Position numbers and translations under genes: made by a program. From Posidonia oceanica (Eukaryota; Streptophyta; Magnoliopsida; Alismatales; Posidoniaceae), in contig JAZBRS010000039.1 of NCBI GenBank assembly GCA_037176725.1, positions 20,434,001-20,498,000 of the forward strand: a stretch of 64,000 bases of DNA. Direction: 5' to 3'. The notes beneath the pieces were generated by a model. It was not told where the DNA came from and did no database searches. It saw nothing but the letters and a program-made list of their open reading frames with translations. Below, piece after piece: positions 32,136 through 43,384 of this stretch. Positions within the stretch are counted from its first letter, which is position 1. The number at the start of each line of letters is the position of its first letter.

Positions 32136-34375
32136 CGTTGGACGCTGGCAACAGCGGCGTCCAACGTTGGACGCCGCCATTGCTGGCGTCCAACACCTGT
32201 TGGAGGCAAACAGCATGCAAGTATTTGAGAAAGGATGCATTCTAACTATATGGATGCAATACAGATGCAGAAATGCAGCTAGATGGGTGCATGACATGCA
32301 AGACTAACCTGACAGAAGATCAGAAGAGGAATCAGAGCAAGGGGCAAGCTAGGATCAAGGATCGAAGCAAGCAGGGAGTTGGACGCCCGTGGGCATGGCG
32401 TCCAACACAGGGCAGAGGAGAACAAGACAAAAAAGCAAACAAATGACAAACAAAAAATGGGAACATGCATTTGGGCTACTAGAGACAAGCATAGGGCAGA
32501 CATGCAAGCATGGGGGGCATAAGAAACCATAAAAACATTACCTGCAGCATGTGCCAGGCCATAGGCACAACCAGGACGTTGGACGTGAGCTGTGTCGGTG
32601 TCCAATGTTGGACGCCTGGAACCGCAGCGTACAACGCCTTGGGAGGCACAAACACACAAAAACATGCATAAAAAGGCATATGAACTAAGCAAGTCATAGA
32701 AATATTGCAGAGGAAGCTAAGCAAGCATGGAAACACAGGAGACATGCAAGCAAACAGATCAGAGCATCATGCAAGCTTTAAACACCAAAACAGAGGAGCA
32801 GGGACGTTAGATGCTGGAGACAGCAGCGTCCAACGTTGGACGCTGAAGCCTCTGGCGTCCAATGACTGCAGCATACAAACCCACCTGTGCTAAGGGGGAG
32901 CTCAGCTCTAGACCCCACCTATATGCATGCAAACATACTGATGACATGTAAGGAAGAAAGGGCATGCATATCAAGCATATGATTCATGGAAAGCAAGAGA
33001 GGAAGAACATGCATAGGAGTAAATAGGTAAAAAACTTATAGAAAATAGCATGCAACTTGAGAGGGAAAAGAAAGCCTAAGCATGGTTGCCATAGGGACCA
33101 GGAATCTCTAAGCATACACAGATCATGCATAGATATTGAAAATAGGCAAGGTGCAAGCATGGCAGTAGAACAGAGCAAGCAGACATGTTGGACACTGGAT
33201 GAACCAGTGTCCAACGTTGGATGCGGCTCACCCAGACGTCCAACGCAGGCAGACAGCAGATAGCATTAGGGCATGCAAAATGATTCAAGCAAGCATGGAA
33301 CAAACAAGTAGGCATGGTATAGCATCTGAAGAGACATAAAGAAGGCAAGCAGCATGGGTTTACAAAAAGAAACAAGCAATAGCAAAGCATGGCAAAGCAA
33401 GGGCAAAGGCAAACAAAACAGGATGTTGGACGCTGGCTACTGCTGCATCCAAAGTTGGATGCACCAGATTGGGCGTCCAACACACTGAAGATCCACTTGG
33501 CCAAGAACGATGGCCAAATCGATCCGAAACATCAAACAAACTTGCTAGCAAGCAAGAGTGATTGACAACAAGCATGGTGGTATGCTTGTGCCAAGAATAG
33601 GTAGGTGGAATGCTCCACCCACCTCCTCCTCATCGCTGGAAAACCAAGCAATGGAGGGGTGTGTGCTGTGCTAAGATGCATGGAAAGCATAGGGAAACAC
33701 TCAACCTAGCATGCATGAGCTACAGGGATAGAAACCTACTTGGTTGCGGCCTGGAACGGCGTGTCAACCTCCTTCACCAGCGCTGCGGAAGTGGTGGCAG
33801 AGCTGACTCTAGCTAGGTCTTACGGCCAACTGGAGGCACGAGAGAGGGCGGCGAAGGGTCCGGGAGGAAGGTGGATACTTTGCCTTTGCTCTGGAGGTGG
33901 AGAATTGCCAAAAGAGTGGGTGTGCTGGTCTATGTGTGCTCTGGAAGAAGGCTGTTTGGTGCTGGTTTAGTGCATGGGTTGCTTGGGTTTTGGTGCAGAT
34001 GGCAGCGGATTCAAAGGAGAATTGCGGGCTTCGCAGGGGTGTGGCAAGGGCTTCTGAGTGTGAGGAAGGCACGAGGGATGGCAGGGGTGTGTCAGACGAT
34101 TGGCGAAGCCGCGGCAGTTGCTGACAAGGGCGGCTGAAGGCAGTGAGGGCCGAGAGAGTGGAAAATCAGCTGAGGAGGAAAAGATGGGTAGTAACTCGGC
34201 CTTGGAAGGTAGTTGATGGCTTGGAGTGCAAGAGGGGACAGGTAGTAAGTGCGGGGAGGTGGTGGAGTGGACGGGCAGTGAGCCAAAGGGGGTGGAGAAG
34301 CCACTGCTGCAACCGAGCCGTTGGACGCTGGAGCAGGAGGCATCCAACCTTGGATGCACCTTGCTAGCGTACAAC
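32136..34375 (-). repeat. Seven dispersed inverted-repeat units in LTR C
   Basis: Units at 32136-32193, 32378-32406 (half unit), 32578-32635, 32806-32863, 33186-33244, 33425-33481 and 34320-34375. Each full unit is about 58 bp: GTTGGACGC, a spacer, GCGTCCAAC, immediately GTTGGACGC, a spacer, GCGTCCAAC. The spacers (e.g. TGGCAACAGCG, CGCCATTGCTG) vary while the stems are kept. The sequence between units (140-840 bp) is not repeated. Confidence 0.85.
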
Positions 34376-34594
34376 ACGCTCAGTTGGCAAAAGCTGAAAA
34401 TGGGCTTGGGCTTGGGCTTAGAAAGGGTTAAAAAAGGTGTAAAAAGGCTTGGGTTAAGGCTTGGGATTTACGCAAGGTTTTAGGCTTGGTTTTGGGGTAG
34501 AAATGGGTTAGAAAAAAGAGTGCCATTCCAGAGTCCACACGAGCCTGCAGGAGAAAACAACCAACTTCCAGGCTGTCAGAATGGGGTGTCTACA

Positions 34595-34599
34595 GCGAT
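34595..34599 (+). repeat. Target-site duplication GCGAT, right copy
   Basis: Identical to 31264-31268. Confidence 0.93.
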
Positions 34600-36884
34600 G
34601 ACATTATCATTGCCGTGGCGGAAAATTTTGATAGGGAGCCGGTCGAGGTGGTCTCTTCTGTCTCCCAGCAGACTGTCCAATTCGATCCCAAGCCATCGGA
34701 CATCTTGTACCGTGTTAACCAGTTTAAGCCGATTAACTATATCCCCGATCTGGATTGTGTCAACTCTTTGGCCATTCATTGCAACCCCTCCCGGATGGTC
34801 GAGAATATCTACCGTAGGTGGGGCTATGTGAAGGGGACGTCACTTGGGCGTCACGGCCAAGGGATCGTTGAACCCATCGCAGCTGAGGAGAGAAGAGATT
34901 TTGAAGGTCTGGGCTATGAATGGCAGCCCCATGATGGTGAGCGCCCACGTTTGAAGAATCAGAAGCTCGTGATTCCTCAGGACCTCACTAACTTTGTCAA
35001 TGCAGGTGTTCTTGACCCGAACACGAGCCCAACCGCTGCCCAACCAGTGCCGTGCCAGAGCCCCCCACTACCGACAGAGGAGTGGGTCTACGTAGAAGAC
35101 TACTACTCAGATGAGGAGCGGCCTGGCACGATGGAAGCAGCCTGGACCAGCAAGGAGGTCCAGTCCAACCCTGTGACATCTCGGTCAATTTGCCTGGCCC
35201 TTCCCTATACTGATGCAGTGGCAGTTTCACCAAGCTCTGTGTCAAGCATGACAGTTTCTCCCCCTCCTACAGCTTCATCAGTGCCTCTGATAGTTGCATC
35301 GACAGCTCCCGAGTCAGGAGCACAGCTTCAGGCACTAGTCAGCAGTCCATCCGTGGCCGCAGCTGCACCTGCACAGAAGTTACCATTTTCGGTGGTGCAT
35401 TCAGCTGAATCAAGTGACATCGGGACTCGACCCGCCTCATCAACAGCACCATGAGCAAGCCAGGTGGCTCCATCTGCCACACAGCCGTCAGCTTTAGCAG
35501 ATCCAACCTCGTGGCGGGCCCCCATGGCCTTTACTGTCAGACAACCACCATTACTCACGGATGCCGGCATTTTGTCCCCCTGCATAGCCGCCCTGCTATT
35601 AGACCCACAGAAGAGTGCCTCTGCCTCCCCTCTAGCTACAACACTGACCCTGTCGGCACACCTGCCAGTAGCATCGCTGGCCGATCTGTTTGCATCCCTG
35701 ATCGCCACAGTACCGCGATCGACCACGCCAGGAGGTCAGCCAGCCAGCCTACAACTGAGCAGATGCACCAGCCAGTAGTATGCTTGGCAGCCAGAGCCAG
35801 CCCCGCAAGCGAAGGAATCGCCAGGGAGGAAGCTGAAGAAGCCGCCTACGCCTATTATGTTGATACACCCTCGGAAGAGGAGGAGGGTGCGGCCGCAGAA
35901 GCCTTGGTGGATGCCTCACTCGAAGACTTGGAATTGTTGTTCCAAGAGCAACTTGCAGCGTTGGCAGAAGATGCCGCTGAGCAGCAGGTGTTGAGGAAAG
36001 GGAAAGCCGTGGCCACGGATCCCTCCCCACCACAAGACCATCCTTCAATCATGGTCTTGGGAGATGAAGCAGAGGCAGCACCCACTAGGCCAGACAAGTT
36101 GATCACTCCTCAGCCCCAAGGCGGGTCTAGATGGTTCATGCAGCACATGCCCCGCACGGGCAACGCATATAGCGACAGTACACAGATCAGTCACCCTGAA
36201 GACGGTCATCCATCCCCAGCACTCCCTGCAAGTACATCTGAAAACGCGGAGGTGGGGACAGCAGCAGTCTCAGCACATGCAGTAATAGGGGAGGCAGACT
36301 CAGCAATCCCAGTAGTTCAGGCAACTCTAGTAGTGACAGCAGTGTCAGAGCAGGCAGAGCAGCTGGATCAGACAGCAGGGCCAGAGGCCACCCAAGCAGA
36401 AGTCACCCACCAATCTTACAGAAATACTCGAGTGAGCGTGACCATCCTGAGGCGTCATCAGGATCAAGAGGCAGAACACATTCACTCCTTCGACATCACA
36501 AACCCAACATTTGAGAAGGAGATCCTCTCGAAACTCATTGCATATGAGGAGGAGGATGATATAGGCATAGATGAGAATGATGAACCACCGCCTGAGTTCC
36601 AGCCTTATGATGACGACCCAGAGGGGCCTAACCTCCATGTCGAAGAAGAGACGGAGGCAGTCAACATTGGCACAGCAGAGGATGTCAAGGAGGTCCGTAT
36701 CAGTGCCCAACTGACACCCCAGGCTAAAGCAGAGTTCATTGCGTTCCTCATGGAATACGCAGACATCTTTTCCTGGAGCTATGAGGACATGGTCGGCCTC
36801 AACATCGAAGTGGTGGTACACACTCTACACCTGAAGCCCGATGCTAAGCCGGTAAAGCAGAAGCTCCGAAAGTGGCGACCATAG
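34600..36884 (+). pseudogene. Element 2 protease end, G-patch-like motif and acidic linker
   Basis: It resumes the protease with the AENFDREPVEVVSS segment. The G-patch-like motif (GRHGQGIVEPI ... GLGYE) is at about 34815-34920. A Ser/Ala/Pro-rich linker follows; the frame changes between about 35250 and 35800 (TGA at 35452). The acidic YYVDTPSEEEEG and LEDLELLFQEQ segments (about 35850-35950) match element 1. The region ends in the RT lead-in (YADIFSWSYEDMVGL, about 36755-36800) with TAG at 36882-36884, where element 1 has CAG. Confidence 0.85.
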
Positions 36885-38345
36885 TGGCTGCTCAAGATCA
36901 AGGAGGAAATCATGAAGCAGCACAACGTCGGCTTTCTCAAAGTCGTCCTCTACCGGGAATGGCTTGCGAATGTCGTGCCAGTGCCTAAGAAGGATGGCTG
37001 GGTCCGCATGTGCGTTGATTACAGGGATCTGAACAAGGCCAGTCCTAAGGACGACTTCCCTCTACCGACGTCTTGGTAGACAACACTGTAGGGCACAAGA
37101 TGCTCTCTTTTATGGACGGCTTCTCCAGCTACAACTAGGTAAGAATGGCAGAAGAGGACATGGAAAAGACTTCCTTCATCACCCCTTGGGGAGTCTTCTG
37201 CTATCAGGTCATGCCATTTGGGCTTAAGAACGCCGTAGTAACATACCAGAGGGCAATGACTGCACTGTTCCACAACCTCATGCACCAAGAAGTCGAGGTC
37301 TATGTGGACGACATGATCGCCAAGTCAAGAGAGCCTGAGGATCACCTCATCTGCCTCAAAAGGCTCTTTGATCGCCTACGGAAGTACAAGCTTCGCCTCA
37401 ACCCCAGTAAATGTGTATTCGGGGTATCATCAGGCAAGCTGCTGGGCTATATTGTCAGTCAGAGGGGAATAGAGGTGGACCCAAGCAAGGCCAAAGCCAT
37501 CGTGGACATGCCACCCCCCAAGACTGAGAAAGAGGTCAGAGGCCTGTTGGGGCGTCTGCAGTACATCAGTCGGTTCATCGCACAGCTCACACCTATCTGC
37601 GAACCAATTTCAAGCTCCTGAAGAAGAATGCACAGATTAACTGGAGTGAGGAGTGCCAAGCTGCATTTGACAAGATCAAGCAGCTCCTGATCAAGCCTCC
37701 TGTCCTGGTCCCTCCCGTGCCAGGGAGACCCCTGATTCTCTATCTTTCTACCACGCAGCATTCCATGGGCGCCGTCTTGGGCCAGCATGATGAATCAGGT
37801 AGAAAGGAGCACGCCATCTATTACCTAAGCAAGAAATTCAGTGATTGCGAAGTCAGGTATAATGCAATAAAGAAGACCTGCCTATCTCTTGTCTGGACCG
37901 CACAGAAGCTAAGGCACTACATGATGGCACACCCGGTGCAGCTCTTATGCCAGCATGACCCTATCAAGTTTCTCTTTCAGAAGCCGGTCATGGTAGGTCG
38001 ATGCGCCAAGTGGCAGGTGTTATTGTCTCAGTACGACATCACCTTCGTCACGCAGAAGTCAATGAAAGGCCAAGCCATGGCAGATCATCTGGCTGACCTC
38101 CCACTGCCTGAGTATCAGCTGCTGCAGACGCAGTTCCCTGATGAAGATATTCTATTCGCCATGGAGGATTCAGAGCAGAAGGATCCTGAAGACGAACTAC
38201 AGTGGCATCTGTACTTCGATGGCGCAGTCAATAGAAGGGGCAGAGGCATCGGCGCTGTCTTAGCAACGCCGCAGGGAGAGCTGATCCTATTTGCAAGGAA
38301 GATGACATTCCCTTGCACTAATAATGAGGCAGAGTATGAGGCTGC
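36885..38345 (+). pseudogene. Element 2 RT and gypsy RNase H, decayed
   Basis: RT motifs are present: VPVPKKDG and MCVDYRDLNKASPKDDFP (about 36970-37065), then a 7-base deletion near 37070, TAG at 37136 (element 1: CAG), and an intact YVDD (about 37302-37313). A one-base deletion near 37608 breaks the thumb region. RNase H follows with AIYYLSKKF (about 37810-37840), and the CAG at 38054 is the codon that is TAG in element 1. The second RNase H starts near 38205 (YFDGAVNRRGRG), and a one-base deletion lies near 38345. Confidence 0.87.
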
Positions 38346-39908
38346 ATTTTGGGACTGTGAGTCACACTCGAGCATGATGTGTGCAAGCTGCATGTCCACG
38401 GAGATGTGATGCTGGTCATCTCTCAGGTCAACGGCGACTGGAAGACCAAGGACCCTAAGCTGGTGCCTTACCATGAATGCCTGCTGAAGCTGATAGAAGA
38501 ATTTGAAGACATCCGCTTCACCTACATGAATAGAGCCAAGAACGCCTATGCAGACGCTCTGCCAACTTTAGCATCTTGGCTCTCCATACCTGAGTACCGT
38601 GCAGTGGATGTATCAGTCTCTCGCATGGAACAGCCCGCACACTGCAAGAGCCTTGAGGAAGCAGATCCTGCAGAAGAATTACCTTGGTACCACATCAAGG
38701 TCTTCCTAGAATCTGGCAACCTCCCACCTTACGCCTCAGCAGCAGACAGAAAGACTTTAGCGCATCTGGCATCAAAGTATGTAATGGGGGCAGGACATCT
38801 ATACAGAAGATCTTACAACCAGATGCTCCTACACTGCATAAGCAGGAAGGAGGCCAACACACTGATGCTCCAAGTCCATGCTGGGACATGCGGCCCTCAC
38901 ATGAACGGTGTGTTGCTGGCCAAGAAGATTATGCTTCAGGGCTACTTTTGGTCGACCATGGAGGCAGACTGCTACCAGTTTGTGTGCAAGTGCCATAGCT
39001 GCCAAATCCATGGGAACTTCATACACGCTCCCCCACAGCAACTGCACAGCATGTCCTCACCATGGCCTTTCTCCACCTGGGGGATCGATGTCATCAGTGC
39101 TATACATCCAGCAGCTTCCAACAGTCCTCACTTTATTCTGGTAGCGATCGATTATTTTACAAAGTGGGTGGAAGCAACCTCCTACAAGACAGTCACTGCC
39201 ACGGCAACTAAGAAGTTTATCAGTAACAACATCATAGCCCGGTATGGGGTCCCGCACACGCTCATCTCAGATAATGGCTCAAACTTTATAGCCAAGAGGA
39301 TCGAAGACTACTTGCAGAGCTTCAACATTAAGCATCATCGATCCTCGCCTTATCGGCCGCAGATGAATGGCGCAGTAGAGTCTGCCAACAAGAACCTTGT
39401 CAAGATCTTGAAAAAGATGGCAGAGACTCACAAGGACTAGCATGACAAGCTTTCGTACGCACTCTGGGCGTACAGGACATCAGTCCGGACCTCAATACGA
39501 GCAACCCCGTACTCGCTGGTATACGGCATGGAGGCAGTGCTGCTTGTTGAAGTAGAGATCCCCTCGTTGCGGATCCTACGAGAAGCAGAATGGGTCGAAG
39601 ACCACTACATCTAGCTGAACCTGATCTATGAGCATAGGCTGTAGTCCATGCATCATGCTTAGTGTTATCAGAAGCGCTCGGCCAGAGCATACCAGAAGAA
39701 GGTTAGGCCCAGAAGCTTCAATCCAGGGGATTTGGTCCTTCGAGCCATCCATCTCCCCAACGGCCAAGGCAAATTTCGGCCCAACTAGTGTGACCCCTTT
39801 CTAATCAAGCGGGTCTTCTCCGGTGGCACAGCAGTCCTTGAGGACAAGGACCAGGTCGAACAGTCTGAACCGGTCAATTCATGCTACCTCAAGAACTACT
39901 ACTAGTAG
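38346..39908 (+). pseudogene. Element 2 second RNase H (end) and integrase, decayed
   Basis: It contains HGDVMLVISQ and YADALPTLASW of the archaeal-type RNase H, then the integrase HHCC finger (ending CHSCQIHG, about 39010), WGIDVIS (about 39077), LISDNGSN (about 39262) and NGAVESANKN (about 39368): the DDE residues are kept. In-frame TAGs occur at 39438, 39612, 39642, 39660 and 39786, and the last codon before the natural stop is also TAG (39903) where element 1 has CAG. A 15-base in-frame deletion lies near 39580. The GPY/F-like region is changed (CDPFLIK). Confidence 0.87.
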
Positions 39909-40453
39909 CCTACCGCTGCTACCTTGCAGAGTTCCCTCTTTCCTACTTCTTGCATTCCTTCTTTCCCATGCATTTTAGGCATGTTTGTTTATCAGCAGAG
40001 AAAAATGTAAATGTATTATGTGCATTACAAATATAGCCCAATGACGAAAATCGGAGATGCTTGCCTGCTCTAGAAAGAGTACATTCTACCTCACCTGACA
40101 CTACTTAGATGTCCTAACCTGTGAGGGAGCCACCATCCAGCGAGGACAAATAAGATGTCCAAACCCCCTCTAGGACTTACACTTCCAGAGGGAGATAAAA
40201 TCTTAGGGTGTGAGAGAGTGTGAGCAAAACACACATGTCTAAGCCTGGGCACAAAAGAAAAAGGAGTAGAAGGTGAAGACAGAAGTCGGCCCTAGAGATA
40301 AAGGTGTGCAGCACAACCCTGTCCCTCCAAATTTCTTTGGAGATGGCCCAACATTCACACTTGGGAATCTACAAGCCCTGTAAGGCCTAGCCCCGTCTCA
40401 AAACTAGGCACCCATTACCCCTAAGTTAAGGACGGCAGAAACCTGTGAGCCAC

Positions 40454-40493
40454 AAAAAAAAAGAGAAAAAAAAAGAAGAAAAGAAAAGAAAAA
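40454..40493 (+). promoter_or_regulatory. Internal 40-nt polypurine run (counterpart of 7454-7481)
   Basis: An uninterrupted A/G tract on the sense strand, about 550 bases after the pol stop, as in element 1. Its role as a second plus-strand primer is inferred from position only. Confidence 0.35.
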
Positions 40494-41237
40494 CAAACAA
40501 AAGAAAAGCAAAAAAAGAAGGGTGGAGACAAAAGTCAGCCCCAGAAATAAAGGCAAGTAGCATAATCCTGCTCCTTTCACTAACCTTAGGGAGGAATCAA
40601 AGTTCAAGCGTGAACCACCTACAAATCCCATGGGGCCTAGCCACCCTTGTCTGGCAGCAGCTTCCCGGCCTCAAACCGAGTGCCCATTGCCTTCAAACCA
40701 ATGATAGGGGAGAACCTGCACACCTATGTGGGAGTAAACAAGCAAAAAATGAAAAGAGTAGGTGTAGGTCCTCGGGAGTTTGGCATGGAGCTTGTCCTCG
40801 CCACACCACCACCTAAGCACCACCAATACCCTTTCTGGAGTGCCACCAACAGTTAGGAATCCGAGTAGAGTCCGGTGAATCAGAGACCACTCCTTTCCTT
40901 TGCAGCAGGCATCAAACACTCTGTATACTGAGGGCATTAGACATTTAGTGTAGAGCATGCATGCATCTATCTAGTGTCAAATCATCCCTCTTGCTCCTTT
41001 TTTCCTCCCGCTCTGTAAGGCCCAGCCAGGCACTGGGACAGTACTTCTGCCCAAGCATGTTGACCGCCCTTAGGCCTCAGAACCATTCATCACTGTCCAC
41101 GCAGTAGCTCAGAACAAGTGTCAGTAATCAGAGGCAAAGCAGTCGCCTCAGAGGCAGCAGGACAGTCCTAGCACTTAGAGGTCTCTCAGGGGCCATCGGG
41201 CCTGCGCAGTCAGGCACTGCCCCTAATCTCTGCGCGA

Positions 41238-41417
41238 CATCGCTCCGGGCGGATGAAGTCCCTCCTTCTTGCTCCCCCATTCCAGGTGGACGAGGAGAAG
41301 CACTCTCCCCTTCGTGACTTCGCTCCGTACGGACGAAGCCCCTTTCTCTTGTTTCCTCGCTCCGCACGGACGAGGACAGGAGTGCCCTTCGTGCGACTTC
41401 GCCTTATGCGGGCGAAG
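41238..41417 (+). repeat. Cluster of hairpins with matched stem changes
   Basis: Four units around a GCTCCGNRCGG-like core: CATC/GATG (41238-41255), CTTCG/CGAAG (41318-41338), TCCTCG/CGAGGA (41354-41376) and CTTCGCC/GGGCGAAG (41397-41417). Stem base 2 changes together with its partner. The GCTCCG core is shared, so the units are related by descent. Confidence 0.75.
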
Positions 41418-41619
41418 CTCCCCTTTGCATGGCTAAATGTGTTTGGACTTTGTGATCTGACTGTTAGCTGTAATCTATGAACTGCTTTATCAGCTTTTAC
41501 ATGCACATCTGCTTCTCTGACAGCCAGTATTATATGCCTGTACATGTTCCGGATTGATGAACAGCCTTGATCGCAGGTACTTGAAGACTTTGCAACAGTT
41601 GCCTGCGTCCCCTTCTGCA

Positions 41620-42822
41620 ATGGGATTCCCTACCTTGGTGACCCCCACACACTACTCCGAGACTCTTCGGAAGTGGATCTGTGAGCTTACTGAGGCTGAT
41701 CGGGAGAGACTACGCTTGTGGGGCCTCCCGTCCAAACTGCTGAAAATTGCTAAAGTAGAGGTGAGCCAGCACCTTTTGTGCGCAGCTGCGAGGTTATGGA
41801 AGCCCGTGCACCATGTCCTCCGCTTCAGAAGAACAGAGCTGACGCCCACGCTGGAAGAAGTGCGCCGAATCTGTGGCTTTTCTGAACTCATGGGGCCAGC
41901 TATGTTCATGAGACACGATGGCTATGTCGCAGTTCTGAGTCAACTAACTGGTCTCTCCACAGTGGACTGCAAGAAGATGCTGATCTGCACCAACGGGCCT
42001 GTGCCCCTGCTCTGCCTAAACTACTTTGATGAAACTGCCAAGAAACGTGCCGAGCTGGGAAGCAAATTGTGGCTTCGGGGCTTTGTTACCCGTTTCCTTG
42101 GCGAGCTGATATTCAGCCATGGCAGGATGACAGTTGCCATTGAAATTGTTGAAATTGCATTTGCCGTGGTGACCCAGCAGCTTGACTTGGCACCAGTTGT
42201 CCTAGCAAAAACTTATTGCAGACTAGACCGCATTGCACACCACTGCTGCCACTTCCACGGCTACGGGGCCCTAGTACAAATTTGGCTGGCAAGACATCTG
42301 GAAATGGACATCATACGCCCCCAAAGGCAAGCCATTGAAACATACTGTGGTAGTGGCCATGCCAGGACCATCAAGAGTGTCTGAGAGGAGTACGAGAAGC
42401 TGTCAAAGCTAACAGATGACGCGGTAACTTGGCGTATCTTCCCTTCTATAGCTGAACCCTTCACTGTCTTCTTCAGTACCCGTGATATGCGACTAATCAT
42501 ACTGCCAGGGTTCACCGGGGGTGTGGAGTATCACCCTATCCGGGTCATGCGGCAGTTCAATTTCCAACAGGGGGCCTTTGTTGACAGCACAACGCCAAGA
42601 CTCATTCAAGCCCACCCGCTCAACTCAACTGCTGCCACAATAGAGTTGGCCGACCTCATGCGCCACAGGGTGCAATCAACGGACATCGCAGCTATTCAAG
42701 GCTCAGGATGCACCCCTGAGTACATAACTAAGGTACAGGGGCTCTGGCCCATCAATGAAATACCGCCTGGCACGCCCTTGTTCCCTGATTCCAGGAAGTC
42801 TAAGAAGCCGCAGACCAGCTAG
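41620..42822 (+). pseudogene. Element 2 3' ORF, DUF7745/plant-mobile-domain-like, one stop
   Basis: This is the homologue of 8484-9686, also exactly 401 codons and aligned without a gap; I estimate roughly two thirds of residues are identical. Conserved parts: MGFPTLVTP at the start, LLCAAARLWKP and the ELTPTLEEVRRICGF signature (about 41780-41882), WLRGFVTRFLGELI, and VEYHPIRVMRQFNFQQGAF. TGA at 42382-42384 interrupts it (element 1 has AAA). The absence of indels contrasts with the several frameshifts in this copy's pol. No membrane segment or signal peptide is evident. Function unknown. Confidence 0.75.
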
Positions 42823-43384
42823 ATCACTTGCGCAGCTATGTACTTTATCTAAGTCTTGTTGTATTTTGTTCTGCCCAACTGTGGGCATGTAATCTAGACT
42901 TCAATCAATGCAATGATCTTTTGTTGTGCCAATTGCTTGTATGTTGAGTTGCCTTCCATACATATCCTCGCACAACCTCGGCCTTGAGCCATTTATTCAG
43001 CTTGTAATCAGAGCCCTGCTTCATCCTCGTGCATCAAGCACCTCAAAGCCATGAGGAGGGCACCACCAGATCCTGACAACCTGTAAACACAGAAGCAGCT
43101 ACCAACACTCTCAACGCTAGGGAGGGCCACAAGGCAAACCCCGCATTCCTTCAAGGCGCCAGAATCTCAATAGACAAGTGCCGTTAAAGCAAGCAAGCCA
43201 TCGTGCGCTCTCGCCCTAGATCATCCTCCGGGCTAGTACCCCTAACTACCTGTTTGACAAACACGTCAGTTTTGTCTACATCCATCGCTTTTTCGATACC
43301 AAGGGCACTTCGGCTGTCTCCTGGTATCATCCCTGATACCAGGGGCATATTTTTTTGGCTGCCCTATGGTATCGCTCCCCGCTT
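42823..43384 (+). other. Spacer after element 2 3' ORF
   Basis: No gene. It contains GACAAA/TTTTGTC (about 43258-43278) and GATACCA/TGGTATC (about 43296-43330) hairpins and a second GATACC/GGTATC pair up to about 43375, related to those at 10155-10235 and 10615-10740 in element 1. Confidence 0.6.

Larger units (their letters stand above)
31269..34594 (-). mobile_element. Solo LTR C (3.3 kb), minus strand, in element 2 protease
   Basis: On the minus strand it starts TGTAGACACCCC and ends GGATTACTACA, flanked by GCGAT on both sides. It has no coding region. It carries the conserved block (31592-31666) and the PBS-like TGGCGACTC (complement of 31423-31431), which place it with the Tat-type LTRs. 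Its middle is punctuated by seven inverted-repeat units (32136-34375). Removing it joins the protease sequence to element 1's homologous sequence without a gap. Confidence 0.93.
39909..41619 (+). other. Pol-to-3'ORF spacer of element 2
   Basis: No supportable gene. It is homologous in parts to 6851-8483. It contains a 40-nt purine run (40454-40493) and, near its end, a cluster of GC-rich hairpins (41238-41417). GATCGCAG followed by GTACTTG (about 41568-41582) resembles a splice acceptor conserved with element 1. Confidence 0.55.
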
